Shown in pieces: positions 29,676-39,832 of a stretch of 64,000 nt of DNA. Both the position numbers and the translations under genes were made by a program. Within the stretch, counting starts at the first letter, position 1. Each line of letters opens with the position of its first letter. This stretch comes from Vibrio ostreae (GTDB lineage Bacteria > Pseudomonadota > Gammaproteobacteria > Enterobacterales > Vibrionaceae). Under the pieces are notes generated by a model that was not told the origin of the DNA, made no database searches, and worked only from the letters and a program-made list of their open reading frames with translations. The stretch is from positions 2,356,001 to 2,420,000 of the forward strand of contig NZ_CP076643.1 of assembly GCF_019226825.1 (NCBI RefSeq), written 5' to 3'.

Positions 29676-31508
29676 ATGGCAACCTTGTTACTCAGTGGCA
29701 CTCAGCTCGAACCGCAGGCCCCTCGAGCTCCGTTGAATAAACCTTTTCTCCTGGTGCTGGGCACTGTTTACCTGCTCGCCATGCATTTTTTCATGCCTAA
29801 TCCCGGCGGCTCCGGACTGGCGCTGGCTTTTAATCCGGCGACCTGGCTGACCCTGAGCGTGGCACTGGCCATTGGCCTTTATCAGCTGGCCTCCTATCGT
29901 AAGCTGCGTTACTCCAAGCTAAGTATTGTCCTGCTGATCTGCAGCGTAATTATGTCGCTGCCGATGCTCTACACCAATGCCTACTGGCCGGGAGCCATCA
30001 GCCGCATGACCGGATTATGGGCCGGCCTGCTGCTGTTTATCGTGCTGCAGCAGTTCTACTTCAGTAATAAACACAAACAGCGTCTGTTGTGGTACATCAT
30101 ATTGGGCTGTCTGATTGAAGCTGCCTTTGGCCTGGTGCAGTATTTTGTGCTGCAGCCAGGCAATCCGTTTGGCTACAATGCCGTCGATAATCGTCCGTAT
30201 GGCATTTTCCAGCAGCCTAACGTCATGGCCAGCTTCCTCGCCACTGGCCTGGTTTTGTCCGGCTACCTACTGGCCCGTCAGCCGAAGAAATACAACAAAC
30301 ACCTCAGTGAAGTGAGCCTGCTTTATCTTACCCCACTGATGACAGTACCGCTGCTGATCGTTCTTGCCTCACGCACCGGCTGGCTGTCGGCCATTCTGGG
30401 AGTCGGTCTGATCCTGCCGTATCTGTACCGTTTTTCTCCCCGCCAGCGCTTCGTTAACTGGCTGCTGGCCACACTGGGCGGGATACTAATTGGTATCGGC
30501 GCCATGTACTCCCAGGGCGGCGATGGTCTGGTGGCGGACAAAGCTGACTTGGACAGCCCGCGCCGCTACACCTTCCCGCAAACCCTCGACATGCTGATCG
30601 AAAAACCGTTTACTGGTTACGGCTACGGCGACTTTGAGTCCAGTTATATTCTCTACACCGCACGCCAGCACCAGCTCAATGATCAATACCCGGCCGGTCT
30701 GCCGGCGATGGACCATCCGCACAACGAAATCCTTTACTGGGGGGTCGAAGGCGGCCTGTTGCCGGTTCTGGGGATGGCCATTGCTGCGGCTTTTGTCCTA
30801 CTGCGCATCCGCTCAGCCAAACGGGGGACCCGGCTGGCGATGTTTGCTCTGGTGCTGCCGATCCTGCTGCACACCCAGCTTGAGTATCCGTTTTATCACT
30901 CCGCCATTCACTGGATCACCTTCGTGATCCTGCTGTTCTGGATCGATCTGCGCGTCGCCAGATTCCATGTGGTCCGTTTTAGTAAGATCAGCCGTTCGGT
31001 GCTGCGCGTACTGAGCCTGATCCTGCCGCTACTGACCGGGTTTTATATGCTCAGCGCGCTGCACACTAACTACGTTCTGATGCAGTTTGAGCACTCCAAG
31101 CCGCGTAATCCGGCCCTGCTGGATAACGTCACTAACCCTGTTGTATGGCGTGACCGCTTCGACTGGGATGTGTACAGCACTTACCTCAATATAGGTCTGG
31201 CACAAGACAAACCTGAGTATATCCAGCCGTACATTGACTGGTCGCTGGACATTATCAGACACAAACCGCGCCCGGCGTTTTACAGCAATCTGATCCTGGC
31301 CTATCAGGGGCTGGGCGATAACAGCCGGGCCGAACAAATCCGCGCCGAAGCCAGTTTCCTGTTTCCGGGCAAGGATTTCAGTCAGATTCAATACCGGGCC
31401 CCGTCTGAAGCGCTATCTCAGACTGCGTCCAGCACCTCATCCGCTGATCTCGGTCACAGCCAGCTACGCAGGGCTTTAGACTCTTTACCTGAGCCTGCTA
31501 ACCAGTGA
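29676..31508 (+). CDS. pglL: PglL-type O-oligosaccharyltransferase (Wzy_C / O-antigen ligase family)
   Basis: This is a 610-residue inner-membrane protein with about ten to twelve membrane helices and a large periplasmic loop. The Wzy_C region includes DSPRRYTFPQTLDMLIEKP and the conserved histidine motif DHPHNEIL near residue 350. A soluble C-terminal domain (about 480-610) follows the last helix. PglL enzymes transfer lipid-linked glycans to serine or threonine of periplasmic proteins, often pilins. The V. cholerae gene at the equivalent place after uvrA (VC0393) is known as PglL. WaaL ligases share the Wzy_C fold, so the name depends on synteny and the long C-terminal domain. Confidence 0.82.
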   Translation: MATLLLSGTQLEPQAPRAPLNKPFLLVLGTVYLLAMHFFMPNPGGSGLALAFNPATWLTLSVALAIGLYQLASYRKLRYSKLSIVLLICSVIMSLPMLYTNAYWPGAISRMTGLWAGLLLFIVLQQFYFSNKHKQRLLWYIILGCLIEAAFGLVQYFVLQPGNPFGYNAVDNRPYGIFQQPNVMASFLATGLVLSGYLLARQPKKYNKHLSEVSLLYLTPLMTVPLLIVLASRTGWLSAILGVGLILPYLYRFSPRQRFVNWLLATLGGILIGIGAMYSQGGDGLVADKADLDSPRRYTFPQTLDMLIEKPFTGYGYGDFESSYILYTARQHQLNDQYPAGLPAMDHPHNEILYWGVEGGLLPVLGMAIAAAFVLLRIRSAKRGTRLAMFALVLPILLHTQLEYPFYHSAIHWITFVILLFWIDLRVARFHVVRFSKISRSVLRVLSLILPLLTGFYMLSALHTNYVLMQFEHSKPRNPALLDNVTNPVVWRDRFDWDVYSTYLNIGLAQDKPEYIQPYIDWSLDIIRHKPRPAFYSNLILAYQGLGDNSRAEQIRAEASFLFPGKDFSQIQYRAPSEALSQTASSTSSADLGHSQLRRALDSLPEPANQ

Positions 31509-31510
31509 TC

Positions 31511-31536
31511 AAAAAAGGTGGCCTTGCGCCACCTTT
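31511..31536. terminator. Bidirectional terminator between pglL and the aminotransferase gene
   Basis: AAAGGTGGC/GCCACCTTT with a 5-base loop lies between two converging genes. An A run on the left and T on the right let it work in both directions. Confidence 0.85.
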
Positions 31537-31564
31537 ACTCTATCTGGATCTCATGTCGCGACAA

Positions 31565-32686
31565 TCAACGCTGCAGCGCTTCTTGTAGTGCTTTCAGACA
31601 CAAGGCAATATTTTCAGAACGGGCGCCATAACCCATCAAGCCGATTCGCCACGCTTTACCCGCCAGCGCGCCCAGGCCAGCACCGATTTCCAGGTTGTAC
31701 TCTTGCAGCAGATAACGGCGCACCGCTGCATCATCAACGCCTTCAGGAATATAAACCGCATTCAGTTGCGGCAGGCGGCTTGCTTCATCCACCACAAAGC
31801 TCAGCCCAAGCGTCTCTAAACCTGCTTTTAATTTCTGGTGCATCTTACTGTGTCGCGCCCAGGCATTCTCCAGCCCTTCATTTTTCAGGACCAGCAGTGC
31901 TTCATGCAGTGCATACAGGCTGTTGACCGGAGCCGTATGGTGGTAGCTGCGCTTACCCTGCCCGCTCCAGTAACCCAGCACCAGGCTTTGATCCAAGAAC
32001 CAGCTCTGAACCGGTGCCGTGCGGGTCTGAATTTTTTCAATCGCCAGCGCAGAAAACGTCAGCGGCGAGAGACCGGGTACGCACGACAGACATTTCTGAC
32101 TGCCGGAATAGACCGCATCCAGCTGCCATTCATCCACCAGCAGAGGTACACCACCGAGCGAGGTGACGGCATCAACAATCGTCAGCATACTGTGTCGCTT
32201 GGCAAGCTGGCCGAGCGCTTTGGCGTCGCTGCAGGCACCGGTCGAGGTTTCAGCATGCACAAAGGCCAAAATTTTCGCATCCGGATTCTGTTCGATAGCG
32301 GCGGCCACTTTATCTACCGAGACTGGCGTCCCCCATTCATCATCCACCAGTACCACTTCACCACCGCAGCGCAGCACGTTTTCACGCATGCGCTCACCAA
32401 ACACGCCGTTACGGCACACAATCACTTTGTCACCCGGCTCGACCAGATTGACGAAACAGGCTTCCATACCGGCACTGCCCGGCGCCGAGACAGCAATGGT
32501 AAATTCGTTCTCGGTCTGAAACGCATATTTAAGCAGTTGTTTGAGTTCGTCCATCATGGTGATAAACAGCGGATCAAGGTGACCGACGGTCGGACGACTC
32601 AACGCCTGCAGCACCTGAGGTGAAATATCAGAAGGCCCCGGGCCCATCAGAATGCGGTGTGGTGGAATAAAACTGCGAATAGTCAT
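31565..32686 (-). CDS. Class V aminotransferase (alanine/serine-glyoxylate or 2-aminoethylphosphonate type)
   Basis: This is a 373-residue PLP-dependent aminotransferase of fold type I. It starts MTIRSFIPPHRILMGPGPSD after a good ribosome site (GGAG). GSAGMEACFVNLVEPGDKV binds the cofactor phosphate region, VDAVTSLGGVPL carries the PLP-ring aspartate, and the lysine in SGSQKCLSCVPG (near 193) forms the Schiff base. The closest families are alanine-glyoxylate and serine-pyruvate aminotransferases. The real donor is not evident from sequence. It is a lone gene convergent with pglL and divergent from lysC; glycine or serine interconversion is a reasonable guess. Confidence 0.85.
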   Translation of the reverse strand: MTIRSFIPPHRILMGPGPSDISPQVLQALSRPTVGHLDPLFITMMDELKQLLKYAFQTENEFTIAVSAPGSAGMEACFVNLVEPGDKVIVCRNGVFGERMRENVLRCGGEVVLVDDEWGTPVSVDKVAAAIEQNPDAKILAFVHAETSTGACSDAKALGQLAKRHSMLTIVDAVTSLGGVPLLVDEWQLDAVYSGSQKCLSCVPGLSPLTFSALAIEKIQTRTAPVQSWFLDQSLVLGYWSGQGKRSYHHTAPVNSLYALHEALLVLKNEGLENAWARHSKMHQKLKAGLETLGLSFVVDEASRLPQLNAVYIPEGVDDAAVRRYLLQEYNLEIGAGLGALAGKAWRIGLMGYGARSENIALCLKALQEALQR

Positions 32687-32823
32687 GTTGGCTCCATGCG
32701 TTGGGGGGATGAAATATCAAGACTAATGCAAATTATGCCCTATCACAATTGGCCATAAGTCGAGAGGTCGAACCTGTCACATGCGCAGTGAATAATTATT
32801 TTGTCCGCAAGCAGAATTTACAA

Positions 32824-32852
32824 TTGACATTAACGGCATAAACCCGTTCAAT
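32824..32852 (+). promoter_or_regulatory. Candidate sigma-70 promoter for the lysC riboswitch transcript
   Basis: TTGACA (32824-32829) and TTCAAT (32847-32852) are 17 bp apart, just upstream of the lysine riboswitch. The -35 box is perfect and the -10 box has two mismatches. Confidence 0.65.
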
Positions 32853-32866
32853 GTGTGAGCTATTTA

Positions 32867-33067
32867 GCAGAAGAGGAGCACTGCCCAGGCAGATATTTTG
32901 TGGAGCCTCAACTCCAAAACAAAATATTCAGGGGGAGTAGTGCCGAGACAAATCTTAATTGTGGTTTTGATTTGTCGGTTGACTGGGCTGAATCCCTTCA
33001 ACTGTCATTGGCCCCGAGCTGATGAAGAGCTTCTGAGGTCATCTTTTCATAGTCTCACCTCTTTTTT
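32867..33067 (+). ncRNA. Lysine riboswitch (L box) controlling lysC
   Basis: Typical L-box blocks appear in order: AGAAGAGGAGCACTGCCCAG (32870 region), GGGGGAGTAGTGCCGAGA (32931 region), GGGCTGAATCCCTTCAACTG (32985 region) and a closing GCTTCTGAGG (33029 region) that pairs back to the first block to form P1. They match the E. coli lysC leader in order and wording. A GAGGT/ACCTC stem followed by six T (33035-33067) is the probable expression-platform terminator, with GAGG shared between P1 and that stem. Lysine binding should stop lysC expression. Confidence 0.93.
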
Positions 33068-33146
33068 GCTCTAAAGAACACTCTCTTCAAACATCGGATG
33101 TTGGAATACCAACCATTTTTATTTCTGGAATTCTGGGAGAAATGCC

Positions 33147-34496
33147 GTGAGAGCATTCAATGTCGCCAAGTTTGGCGGAACAAGCGTTGCAAATTTTGAA
33201 GCCATGAGCCGTTGCTCTGCCATTATCGAGAACAATCCACAAACCAAACTTGTGGTGAGCAGTGCATGCTCGGGCGTGACAAACCTGCTGGTTGAACTGG
33301 CGAACGGTGTCCAGGACGCAGAGCGTCGCTTGGCTGTAGTCAAAGAACTGGCAGACATTCACAACGCCATTATCGACCAACTGGCGGAGCCGGTTAAGGT
33401 TGAGAAAGAAGTACACGCTATTCTCGACAGCGTCGCGAGCGCAGCAGAAGCGGCATCGTTCCAGTCGAGTAAAAAGCTGACCGACCATCTGGTCGCATGC
33501 GGTGAACTGATGTCGACTCATATCCTGGCTCAACTGATGCGTGAACGCGGGGTTGACGCGGTGCGTTTTGACATCCGTGAAGTGCTGCGTACCGATGACA
33601 ACTATGGTAAAGCTGAAGCACAAGTCGAAGAAGTGAAACGTCTGGCGCAAGAGAAACTGATTCCTCTGTGTGAGAATCAGGTTGTCGTCACACAAGGTTT
33701 TATCGGTTCCGATGAGCAAGGCAATACCACCACTCTCGGCCGTGGCGGCAGTGACTACTCAGCGGCGCTGATCGCCGAAGCGGTTCAGGCTTCAGGCCTT
33801 GAGATCTGGACCGACGTACCGGGCATTTACACCACTGACCCGCGTATCGCACCAAAAGCATCACCGATTCCGGAAATCACTTTCAGCGAAGCGTCAGAAA
33901 TGGCCAACTTCGGTGCCAAAATTCTTCATCCTTCAACGCTGGTACCGGCGATTCGTCACGGTATTCCTGTGTTCGTCGGTTCATCGAAAGAACCGGAAAA
34001 AGGCGGGACCTGGATTCGTCAGCAAGTGGAAGAATCACCACAATTCCGTGCTCTGGCACTGCGTTGCAACCAAACCATGGTGACCCTGCGCAGCGACAAG
34101 ATGTTCCATGCCTACGGTTTCCTGGCCAAAGTGTTTGAAGTGCTGGCGAAATATAAGATCTCGGTTGATTTGATCACGACTTCAGAAATCAGTGTTTCCC
34201 TGACTCTGGATAAAACCGATACGTCAGGCGGCGCACCGGAACTGCATCAGGCCGCACGTGAAGAGCTAGAACAACTTTGTACGGTAGAAGTCGAACACAA
34301 CCTGTGTCTGGTTGCTCTGATCGGTAACCAGATGGAAACCAAAGGTTACGCTAAGCAAGTGTTCAGCACCCTGGGTGACTTCAACCTGCGCATGATCTGT
34401 TACGGCGCGAGCGATCACAACCTGTGCTTCCTGGTTGACGCACCGGTCGCGAAGAACGTCATCCAGACTCTGCACCAGGAGCTGTTTGAAGGTTAA
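33147..34496 (+). CDS. lysC: Lysine-sensitive aspartokinase III
   Basis: This 449-residue enzyme phosphorylates aspartate, the first step to lysine, methionine and threonine. Translation starts at a GTG with GGAG about 8 bp upstream. KFGGTSV at residues 8-14 binds ATP and aspartate, and TTLGRGGSDYSAALIAEA near 197 is the second kinase motif. Two C-terminal ACT domains (about 310-449) bind lysine. No homoserine dehydrogenase domain is attached, which separates it from ThrA and MetL. The upstream lysine riboswitch supports the lysine-specific isoform. Confidence 0.97.
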   Translation: MRAFNVAKFGGTSVANFEAMSRCSAIIENNPQTKLVVSSACSGVTNLLVELANGVQDAERRLAVVKELADIHNAIIDQLAEPVKVEKEVHAILDSVASAAEAASFQSSKKLTDHLVACGELMSTHILAQLMRERGVDAVRFDIREVLRTDDNYGKAEAQVEEVKRLAQEKLIPLCENQVVVTQGFIGSDEQGNTTTLGRGGSDYSAALIAEAVQASGLEIWTDVPGIYTTDPRIAPKASPIPEITFSEASEMANFGAKILHPSTLVPAIRHGIPVFVGSSKEPEKGGTWIRQQVEESPQFRALALRCNQTMVTLRSDKMFHAYGFLAKVFEVLAKYKISVDLITTSEISVSLTLDKTDTSGGAPELHQAAREELEQLCTVEVEHNLCLVALIGNQMETKGYAKQVFSTLGDFNLRMICYGASDHNLCFLVDAPVAKNVIQTLHQELFEG

Positions 34497-34532
34497 TGCT
34501 CTGCCAGTGCCAAGTAGTGAGTTTCAGGCATT

Positions 34533-34560
34533 AAAAAGGTCACCCTCGGGTGACCTTTTT
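34533..34560. terminator. Bidirectional terminator between lysC and metH
   Basis: AAAAAGGTCACC/GGTGACCTTTTT with a 4-base loop lies between converging genes and has A and T runs on its two sides. Confidence 0.92.
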
Positions 34561-34575
34561 GTTGGCTGGCGTTTA

Positions 34576-37500
34576 TCAGCCGTTAATATTCGGACCGAGC
34601 CATTTTTCCGCTTCCAGGTTGTCCCAGCCCTTACGCTCGGCGTAACTCTGGACCTGATCATCCTGAATCTGTGCAATAGCAAAGTAACGCGAGTCCGGAT
34701 GCGAGAAGTACCAGCCCGACACTGAAGCGCCCGGCCACATCGCATAACTGGTAGTCAGCGACATACCAATGGTCTGCTCGACGTTGAGCATTTCCCATAG
34801 CGTGCCTTTCTCGGTGTGCTCCGGACAGGCCGGATAACCCGGTGCCGGACGAATACCCTGGTATTTCTCACGAATCAGCTCGTCGTTAGACAGGTTTTCA
34901 TCGGCTGCATAACCCCAGATTTCCTTACGCACTTTTTCATGCAGGCATTCAGCAAATGCTTCCGCCAGACGATCCGCCACCGCCTGAATCATGATCGCGT
35001 TGTAATCGTCGCCCTGCGCCTTGTACAGATCCGCCAGCTCACGCTCACCGATACCACCGGTCACCGCAAACGCACCAATCCAGTCCTGCTTACCACTCTC
35101 TTTCGGCGCAATGTAATCAGCCAGACAGTAGTTAGCGCCTTTCGGCTTCAGGGTTTGCTGACGCAGGTTATACAGCACATGCGCCACCTCGCTGCGCGAC
35201 TCATCGGTGTAGACTTCAATATCATCACCAATACTGGCGGCCGGGAACAAGGCACACATGCCGCTCGCTTTAAGCAGGTCTTCGCGTTCAACCCGATCGA
35301 GCAGATCGTTGGCATCTTTAAACAGACGCTGCGCTTCTTCCCCCACCTCTTCATGCTCGAGAATCGCCGGGTATTTGCCCATCAGAGACCAGGTCATAAA
35401 GAACGGAGTCCAGTCGATGTACTGACGCAGCGTAGCAATATCAAAATCGTCAAATACATGCACACCCGGTTTAGCCGGGACCGGCGGCGTGTAGCTGTCC
35501 CAGTCGATCGGCGCTTTATTGGCGCGTGCTTCTTGCAGCGTGACCGGACGGCTTTTCGGCGTCTTACGCGCGTGCTGATCACGAGTACGCTCGTAATCCA
35601 GATTCAGCTTTTCGATAAAGGCCGGCTTCTGCGTTTCCGACAGCAGCGCCGAACACACACCTACCGCGCGAGAAGCGTTGTTCACGTACACCACCGGCTG
35701 ATGATAGTTCTGCTCAATCTTCACCGCAGTGTGTGCTTTCGAGGTGGTCGCACCGCCGATCAGCAACGGCAGATCAAAGCCCTGGCGCTCCATCTCTTTG
35801 GCGACGTGCACCATCTCATCCAGTGACGGAGTGATCAGACCGGACAGGCCGATAATATCCACCTGCTCTTCTTTGGCGACTTTGAGAATGGTCTCACACG
35901 GTACCATCACGCCCAGGTCGATAATTTCGTAGTTATTACACTGCAGCACCACGCCAACGATATTCTTACCGATGTCATGCACATCGCCTTTCACCGTCGC
36001 GAGCAGAATCTTACCGTTGGAAGAACCGGATTGTTTTTCCGCATTGATGAACGGCTCAAGGTGCGCCACCGCCTGTTTCATTACCCGCGCCGATTTCACC
36101 ACCTGCGGCAGGAACATCTTACCTTCACCAAACAGATCGCCGACCACGTTCATGCCGTCCATCAGCGGACCTTCAATCACTTCCAGTGGTTTGCTGGCAT
36201 TCACACGGGCTTCTTCAGTATCTTCAACGATAAATTCAGTAATACCTTTCACCAACGCGTGCTCAAGACGCTTGGCGACCGGCCAGGTACGCCACTCTTG
36301 TGCAGACGCATCTTCCTGCTTGCCGACCGCATTTTCGCGGTACTGTTCGGCGATTTCCAGCAGACGCTCGGTACCATCATCCCGACGGTTGAGCACCACG
36401 TCTTCCACCGCTTCGCGCAGCTTGTCCGGCACGTTATCGTAAATCTCAAGCTGCCCGGCATTGACAATGCCCATGTCCATGCCGTTTTTGAAACAGTGAT
36501 ACAGGAACACAGCGTGGATCGCTTCACGCACATAGTTGTTACCACGGAACGAGAACGACACGTTAGAGACACCACCGGAGATCATCGCGTGCGGCAGATC
36601 GCGTTTGATGTCCGCCACGGCATTGATAAAGTCCAGGGCGTAGTTATTGTGTTCATCGATACCGGTCGCGACCGCAAAGATGTTCGGGTCAAAAATGACA
36701 TCTTCCGGCGGGAAACCGACTTCATCGACCAGGATATGGTAAGCACGGGTACAGATTTCCAGCTTGCGCTCACGGGTGTCCGCCTGACCGACTTCGTCAA
36801 AAGCCATAACGATCACTGCCGCGCCATAGCGACGAACCAGCTTAGCCTGCTGAACGAATTTCTCTTTACCCTCTTTAAGGGAAATCGAGTTCACGATGCC
36901 TTTGCCCTGGATACATTTCAGGCCGGCTTCAATCACTTCCCATTTGGAGGAGTCGACCATGACCGGAACCTTGGAAATCTCCGGCTCGGAGGCACACAGG
37001 TTAAGGAAGCGCACCATACACGCTTCCGCATCCAGCATACCTTCATCCATGTTGATATCGATGATTTGGGCACCGTTTTCCACCTGCTCGCGCGCGACAT
37101 CCAGCGCCTCATCGTACAGCTCTTCTTTGATCAGACGTTTAAAGCGGGCAGAACCGGTAACGTTGGTCCGCTCACCGACGTTCACAAACAGTGTCTCTTT
37201 AGCGATGTTGAGCGGCTCAAGGCCTGACAGGCGACATTCTACATTCAGCTCTGGCAGCGCGCGGGGCGTTACGCCCTCAACAGCTTGCGCCATCGCCGCA
37301 ATATGTTCTGGTGTGGTACCACAACAGCCGCCGACCAGGTTAAGGAAACCGGTTTGGGCCCATTCAGAAATGTGCTCAGCCATATCTTCCGGTGACAGAT
37401 CGTATTCACCAAATGCGTTTGGCAGACCAGCGTTCGGGTGAGCAGAGACATAGCACTCAGAAATACGCGACAGCTCTTCGACATACTGACGCAACTCATC

Positions 37501-38256
37501 CGGACCCAACGCACAGTTAAGACCAAATGAGATAGGACGCACGTGACGCAGCGCATTATAGAACGCTTCTGTTGTCTGGCCAGACAGTGTCCGGCCGGAA
37601 GCGTCGGTAATGGTGCCGGAAATCATCACCGGCAGCTCAATCCCCATTTCTTCAAATACCGACTCAACCGCGAAAGCACACGCTTTGGCATTCAGAGTGT
37701 CAAATATGGTTTCGATAAGAATCAGGTCACTGCCACCGTTAATCAGCGCACGGGTCGACTCTGAATAAGCCGTCACCAGTTGATCAAACGTAACGTTACG
37801 ATAGCCGGGATCATTCACATCCGGTGAAATCGAACAGGTCCGGTTGGTTGGACCAAGCACGCCAGCGACAAAACGTGGCTTATCCGGTGTCTTTGCCGTC
37901 CATTCATCGGCAGCTGCACGGGCTAACTTTGCCGCCGCGAAGTTAATCTCTGCGCTCAGCGATTGCATGTCGTAATCGGCCATCGCAATTGTAGTGGCGT
38001 TAAATGTGTTGGTTTCCAGAATATCCGCGCCGGCTTCCAGATAAGCAGAGTGAATTTCTTTAATCAGTTGAGGCTGACTCAGTACAAGTAAGTCATTGTT
38101 ACCTTTGAGATCGCAATGCCAGTCAGCAAAGCGCTCACCGCGATAATCTTGCTCTTCCAGTTTATAGCCCTGAATCATCGTACCCATACCACCGTCAATG
38201 AGTAAGATACGCCTATTCAGTTGCGTTTCGATTTGGTGTCTCACATTACTTCCCAC
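34576..38256 (-). CDS. metH: Cobalamin-dependent methionine synthase
   Basis: This 1226-residue cytosolic enzyme transfers a methyl group from 5-methyltetrahydrofolate to homocysteine through cobalamin. The start is a GTG ([20 protein letters not shown]), matching the E. coli length, with AAGGAATGAGG upstream. The homocysteine domain has [10 protein letters not shown] near 308 (zinc cysteines). The folate domain starts at [11 protein letters not shown] near 354. The cobalamin domain has the [11 protein letters not shown] motif near 757, whose His ligates cobalt. A C-terminal AdoMet reactivation domain covers about 900-1226. All four modules are intact. A MetJ box lies about 60 bp upstream. 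Confidence 0.98.
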   Translation of the reverse strand: MGSNVRHQIETQLNRRILLIDGGMGTMIQGYKLEEQDYRGERFADWHCDLKGNNDLLVLSQPQLIKEIHSAYLEAGADILETNTFNATTIAMADYDMQSLSAEINFAAAKLARAAADEWTAKTPDKPRFVAGVLGPTNRTCSISPDVNDPGYRNVTFDQLVTAYSESTRALINGGSDLILIETIFDTLNAKACAFAVESVFEEMGIELPVMISGTITDASGRTLSGQTTEAFYNALRHVRPISFGLNCALGPDELRQYVEELSRISECYVSAHPNAGLPNAFGEYDLSPEDMAEHISEWAQTGFLNLVGGCCGTTPEHIAAMAQAVEGVTPRALPELNVECRLSGLEPLNIAKETLFVNVGERTNVTGSARFKRLIKEELYDEALDVAREQVENGAQIIDINMDEGMLDAEACMVRFLNLCASEPEISKVPVMVDSSKWEVIEAGLKCIQGKGIVNSISLKEGKEKFVQQAKLVRRYGAAVIVMAFDEVGQADTRERKLEICTRAYHILVDEVGFPPEDVIFDPNIFAVATGIDEHNNYALDFINAVADIKRDLPHAMISGGVSNVSFSFRGNNYVREAIHAVFLYHCFKNGMDMGIVNAGQLEIYDNVPDKLREAVEDVVLNRRDDGTERLLEIAEQYRENAVGKQEDASAQEWRTWPVAKRLEHALVKGITEFIVEDTEEARVNASKPLEVIEGPLMDGMNVVGDLFGEGKMFLPQVVKSARVMKQAVAHLEPFINAEKQSGSSNGKILLATVKGDVHDIGKNIVGVVLQCNNYEIIDLGVMVPCETILKVAKEEQVDIIGLSGLITPSLDEMVHVAKEMERQGFDLPLLIGGATTSKAHTAVKIEQNYHQPVVYVNNASRAVGVCSALLSETQKPAFIEKLNLDYERTRDQHARKTPKSRPVTLQEARANKAPIDWDSYTPPVPAKPGVHVFDDFDIATLRQYIDWTPFFMTWSLMGKYPAILEHEEVGEEAQRLFKDANDLLDRVEREDLLKASGMCALFPAASIGDDIEVYTDESRSEVAHVLYNLRQQTLKPKGANYCLADYIAPKESGKQDWIGAFAVTGGIGERELADLYKAQGDDYNAIMIQAVADRLAEAFAECLHEKVRKEIWGYAADENLSNDELIREKYQGIRPAPGYPACPEHTEKGTLWEMLNVEQTIGMSLTTSYAMWPGASVSGWYFSHPDSRYFAIAQIQDDQVQSYAERKGWDNLEAEKWLGPNING

Positions 38257-38305
38257 AGTACAGCCTCATTCCTTATGCCTTTTAACATCCTATCACACAT
38301 TGATT

Positions 38306-38321
38306 AGAAATCTAGACGTCT
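38306..38321 (-). promoter_or_regulatory. MetJ operator (tandem met boxes) upstream of metH
   Basis: A perfect met box AGACGTCT (38314-38321) directly adjoins an AGAAATCT box (6 of 8 matches, 38306-38313). MetJ binds two or more adjacent 8-bp boxes with S-adenosylmethionine as co-repressor. The site is 50-65 bp before the metH GTG, where a promoter would sit, and 126 bp before the divergent antiporter. Confidence 0.85.
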
Positions 38322-38446
38322 AAAATACCAAATTGACACTTATTATTCCTATTATCAATGAATCATGCAGCACTAAAAAAACGTTTGCTATTTGCTCAAC
38401 ATCCAACGACAATTTCGCTCATATTTTGTTACACAATGAGAAAAAA

Positions 38447-39773
38447 ATGTCGGTCTATTACACTCTGTGCTTTCTATCTGCCGCGGCGATGATGATCGCC
38501 TTTTTAAACAGTAAAATAGGGAAGATGCAAACCACCATTGCCATAACAGCGGGTTCTATGCTCCTCTCGTTACTTATCTTAATTGCTGGTCAGAATAATT
38601 GGTTCCATCTGACACAAATCGCCACCGAAACCGTCACTAGTATCAACTTCGAAAATTTTCTTCTCAAAGGCATCCTTGGTTTTCTTCTCTTTGCCGGCGG
38701 CCTCGGTATCAAACTTCCTAATCTGAAAGACCAAAAATGGGAAATCACCGTCTTAGCGCTCGGAGCGACATTATTCTCCACCTTTTTTATCGGTTTCGTT
38801 CTGTACGGCTTCTGCCAACTTATCGGTATCCAGTTTGATTTGGTTTATTGCTTACTGTTTGGCGCTCTCATTTCTCCGACCGACCCTATCGCCGTTCTGG
38901 CTATTGTAAAAAAAACTCAACGCGCCCAAGCGTATCTCGACTCAAATCGAAGGTGAATCCCTGTTCAACGATGGTTTCGGCCTGGTTATCTTCGTCACCA
39001 TCTTTACCATTGCATTCGGCACTGAAGCGCCTACCGTGATGAGCGTAACTGGCCTGTTTATCCAGGAAGCAATTGGCGGTATCGTCTACGGTTTCCTGCT
39101 TGGCCTGCTGTTCCATTATCTGATTAGTGCCACTGATGACCACTCCATGGAGCTGCTGCTGACCATTGGTGTTCCAACCGCAGGTTACGCGTTCGCGGAT
39201 GTGATCCATGTATCCGGCCCGCTGGCGATGGTAGTATCCGGTATCATGATCGGTAACTGGACCCGCTTTATCGGTTTCTCTAAAGAGAGTGAAGAACATC
39301 TGGATCACTTCTGGGAACTGGTCGATGAATTTCTTAACGGCGTACTGTTCCTGCTGATCGGTATGTCAATGCTGCTGTTTGAATTCCACCAAGAAGACTG
39401 GATTCTGATGGCATTTGCGGTCCCTCTGGTACTGGCTGCCCGCTACCTGAGCGTGTTTACTTCATACATTGGTTTCAAACGCTACCGCAGCTACAACCCG
39501 TGGTCGATTAAAATCCTTACCTGGGGCGGTCTGCGTGGAGGCCTGGCGCTGGCAATGGCTCTGTCCATCCCGTCTGGCGTGATGATCATTCCTGATAAAC
39601 TGATTGATGTAAAAGAGCTGATTCTGGTCATGACCTACGCGGTCGTGGTGTTCTCGATCTTAATTCAGGGCTCAACCATTACCCCTATGATTGAGAAAGC
39701 CAAGAAGGAAGAGAAAGCGATGGCGCAGCAAAACGCTGCACAAGAGAACCTGGTCAACGATCAGCAGTCCTGA
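38447..39773 (+). pseudogene. CPA1-family Na+/H+ antiporter, apparent frameshift
   Basis: This is a cation:proton antiporter of about 440 residues with 11 to 13 membrane helices. The start at 38447 (MSVYYTLCFLSAAAMMIAFL) follows GAGAAAAAA; an upstream extension has no support. The first frame reads to SPTDPIAVLAIVKK and then goes wrong (TQRAQAYLDSNRR, stop at 38956). Removing one A from the run at 38908-38915 gives KKLNAPKRISTQIEGESLFN and continues to GDFGLVIF-type helices and the normal end at 39773. Family motifs SPTDPIAVLAI, EGESLFNDG and GGLRGGLALAMALSIP are all present across the join. Sequencing error is likely. Ion specificity cannot be read from sequence. Confidence 0.85.
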
Positions 39774-39804
39774 ATCTCCGGCTGATACCCAAGCTTATGC
39801 GAAC

Positions 39805-39832
39805 GCCCCGCCATCATTGGCGGGGCTTTTTT
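39805..39832 (+). terminator. Rho-independent terminator of the antiporter gene
   Basis: A GCCCCGCC/GGCGGGGC stem with a short loop is followed by six T, 31 bp after the stop. Confidence 0.92.

Noticed and set aside
35977..37227. A 416-residue open frame (and a 336-residue one at 34816-35826) antisense to metH
   Set aside because: They mirror the codon bias of metH. Their composition has no protein family character, and metH is intact throughout.
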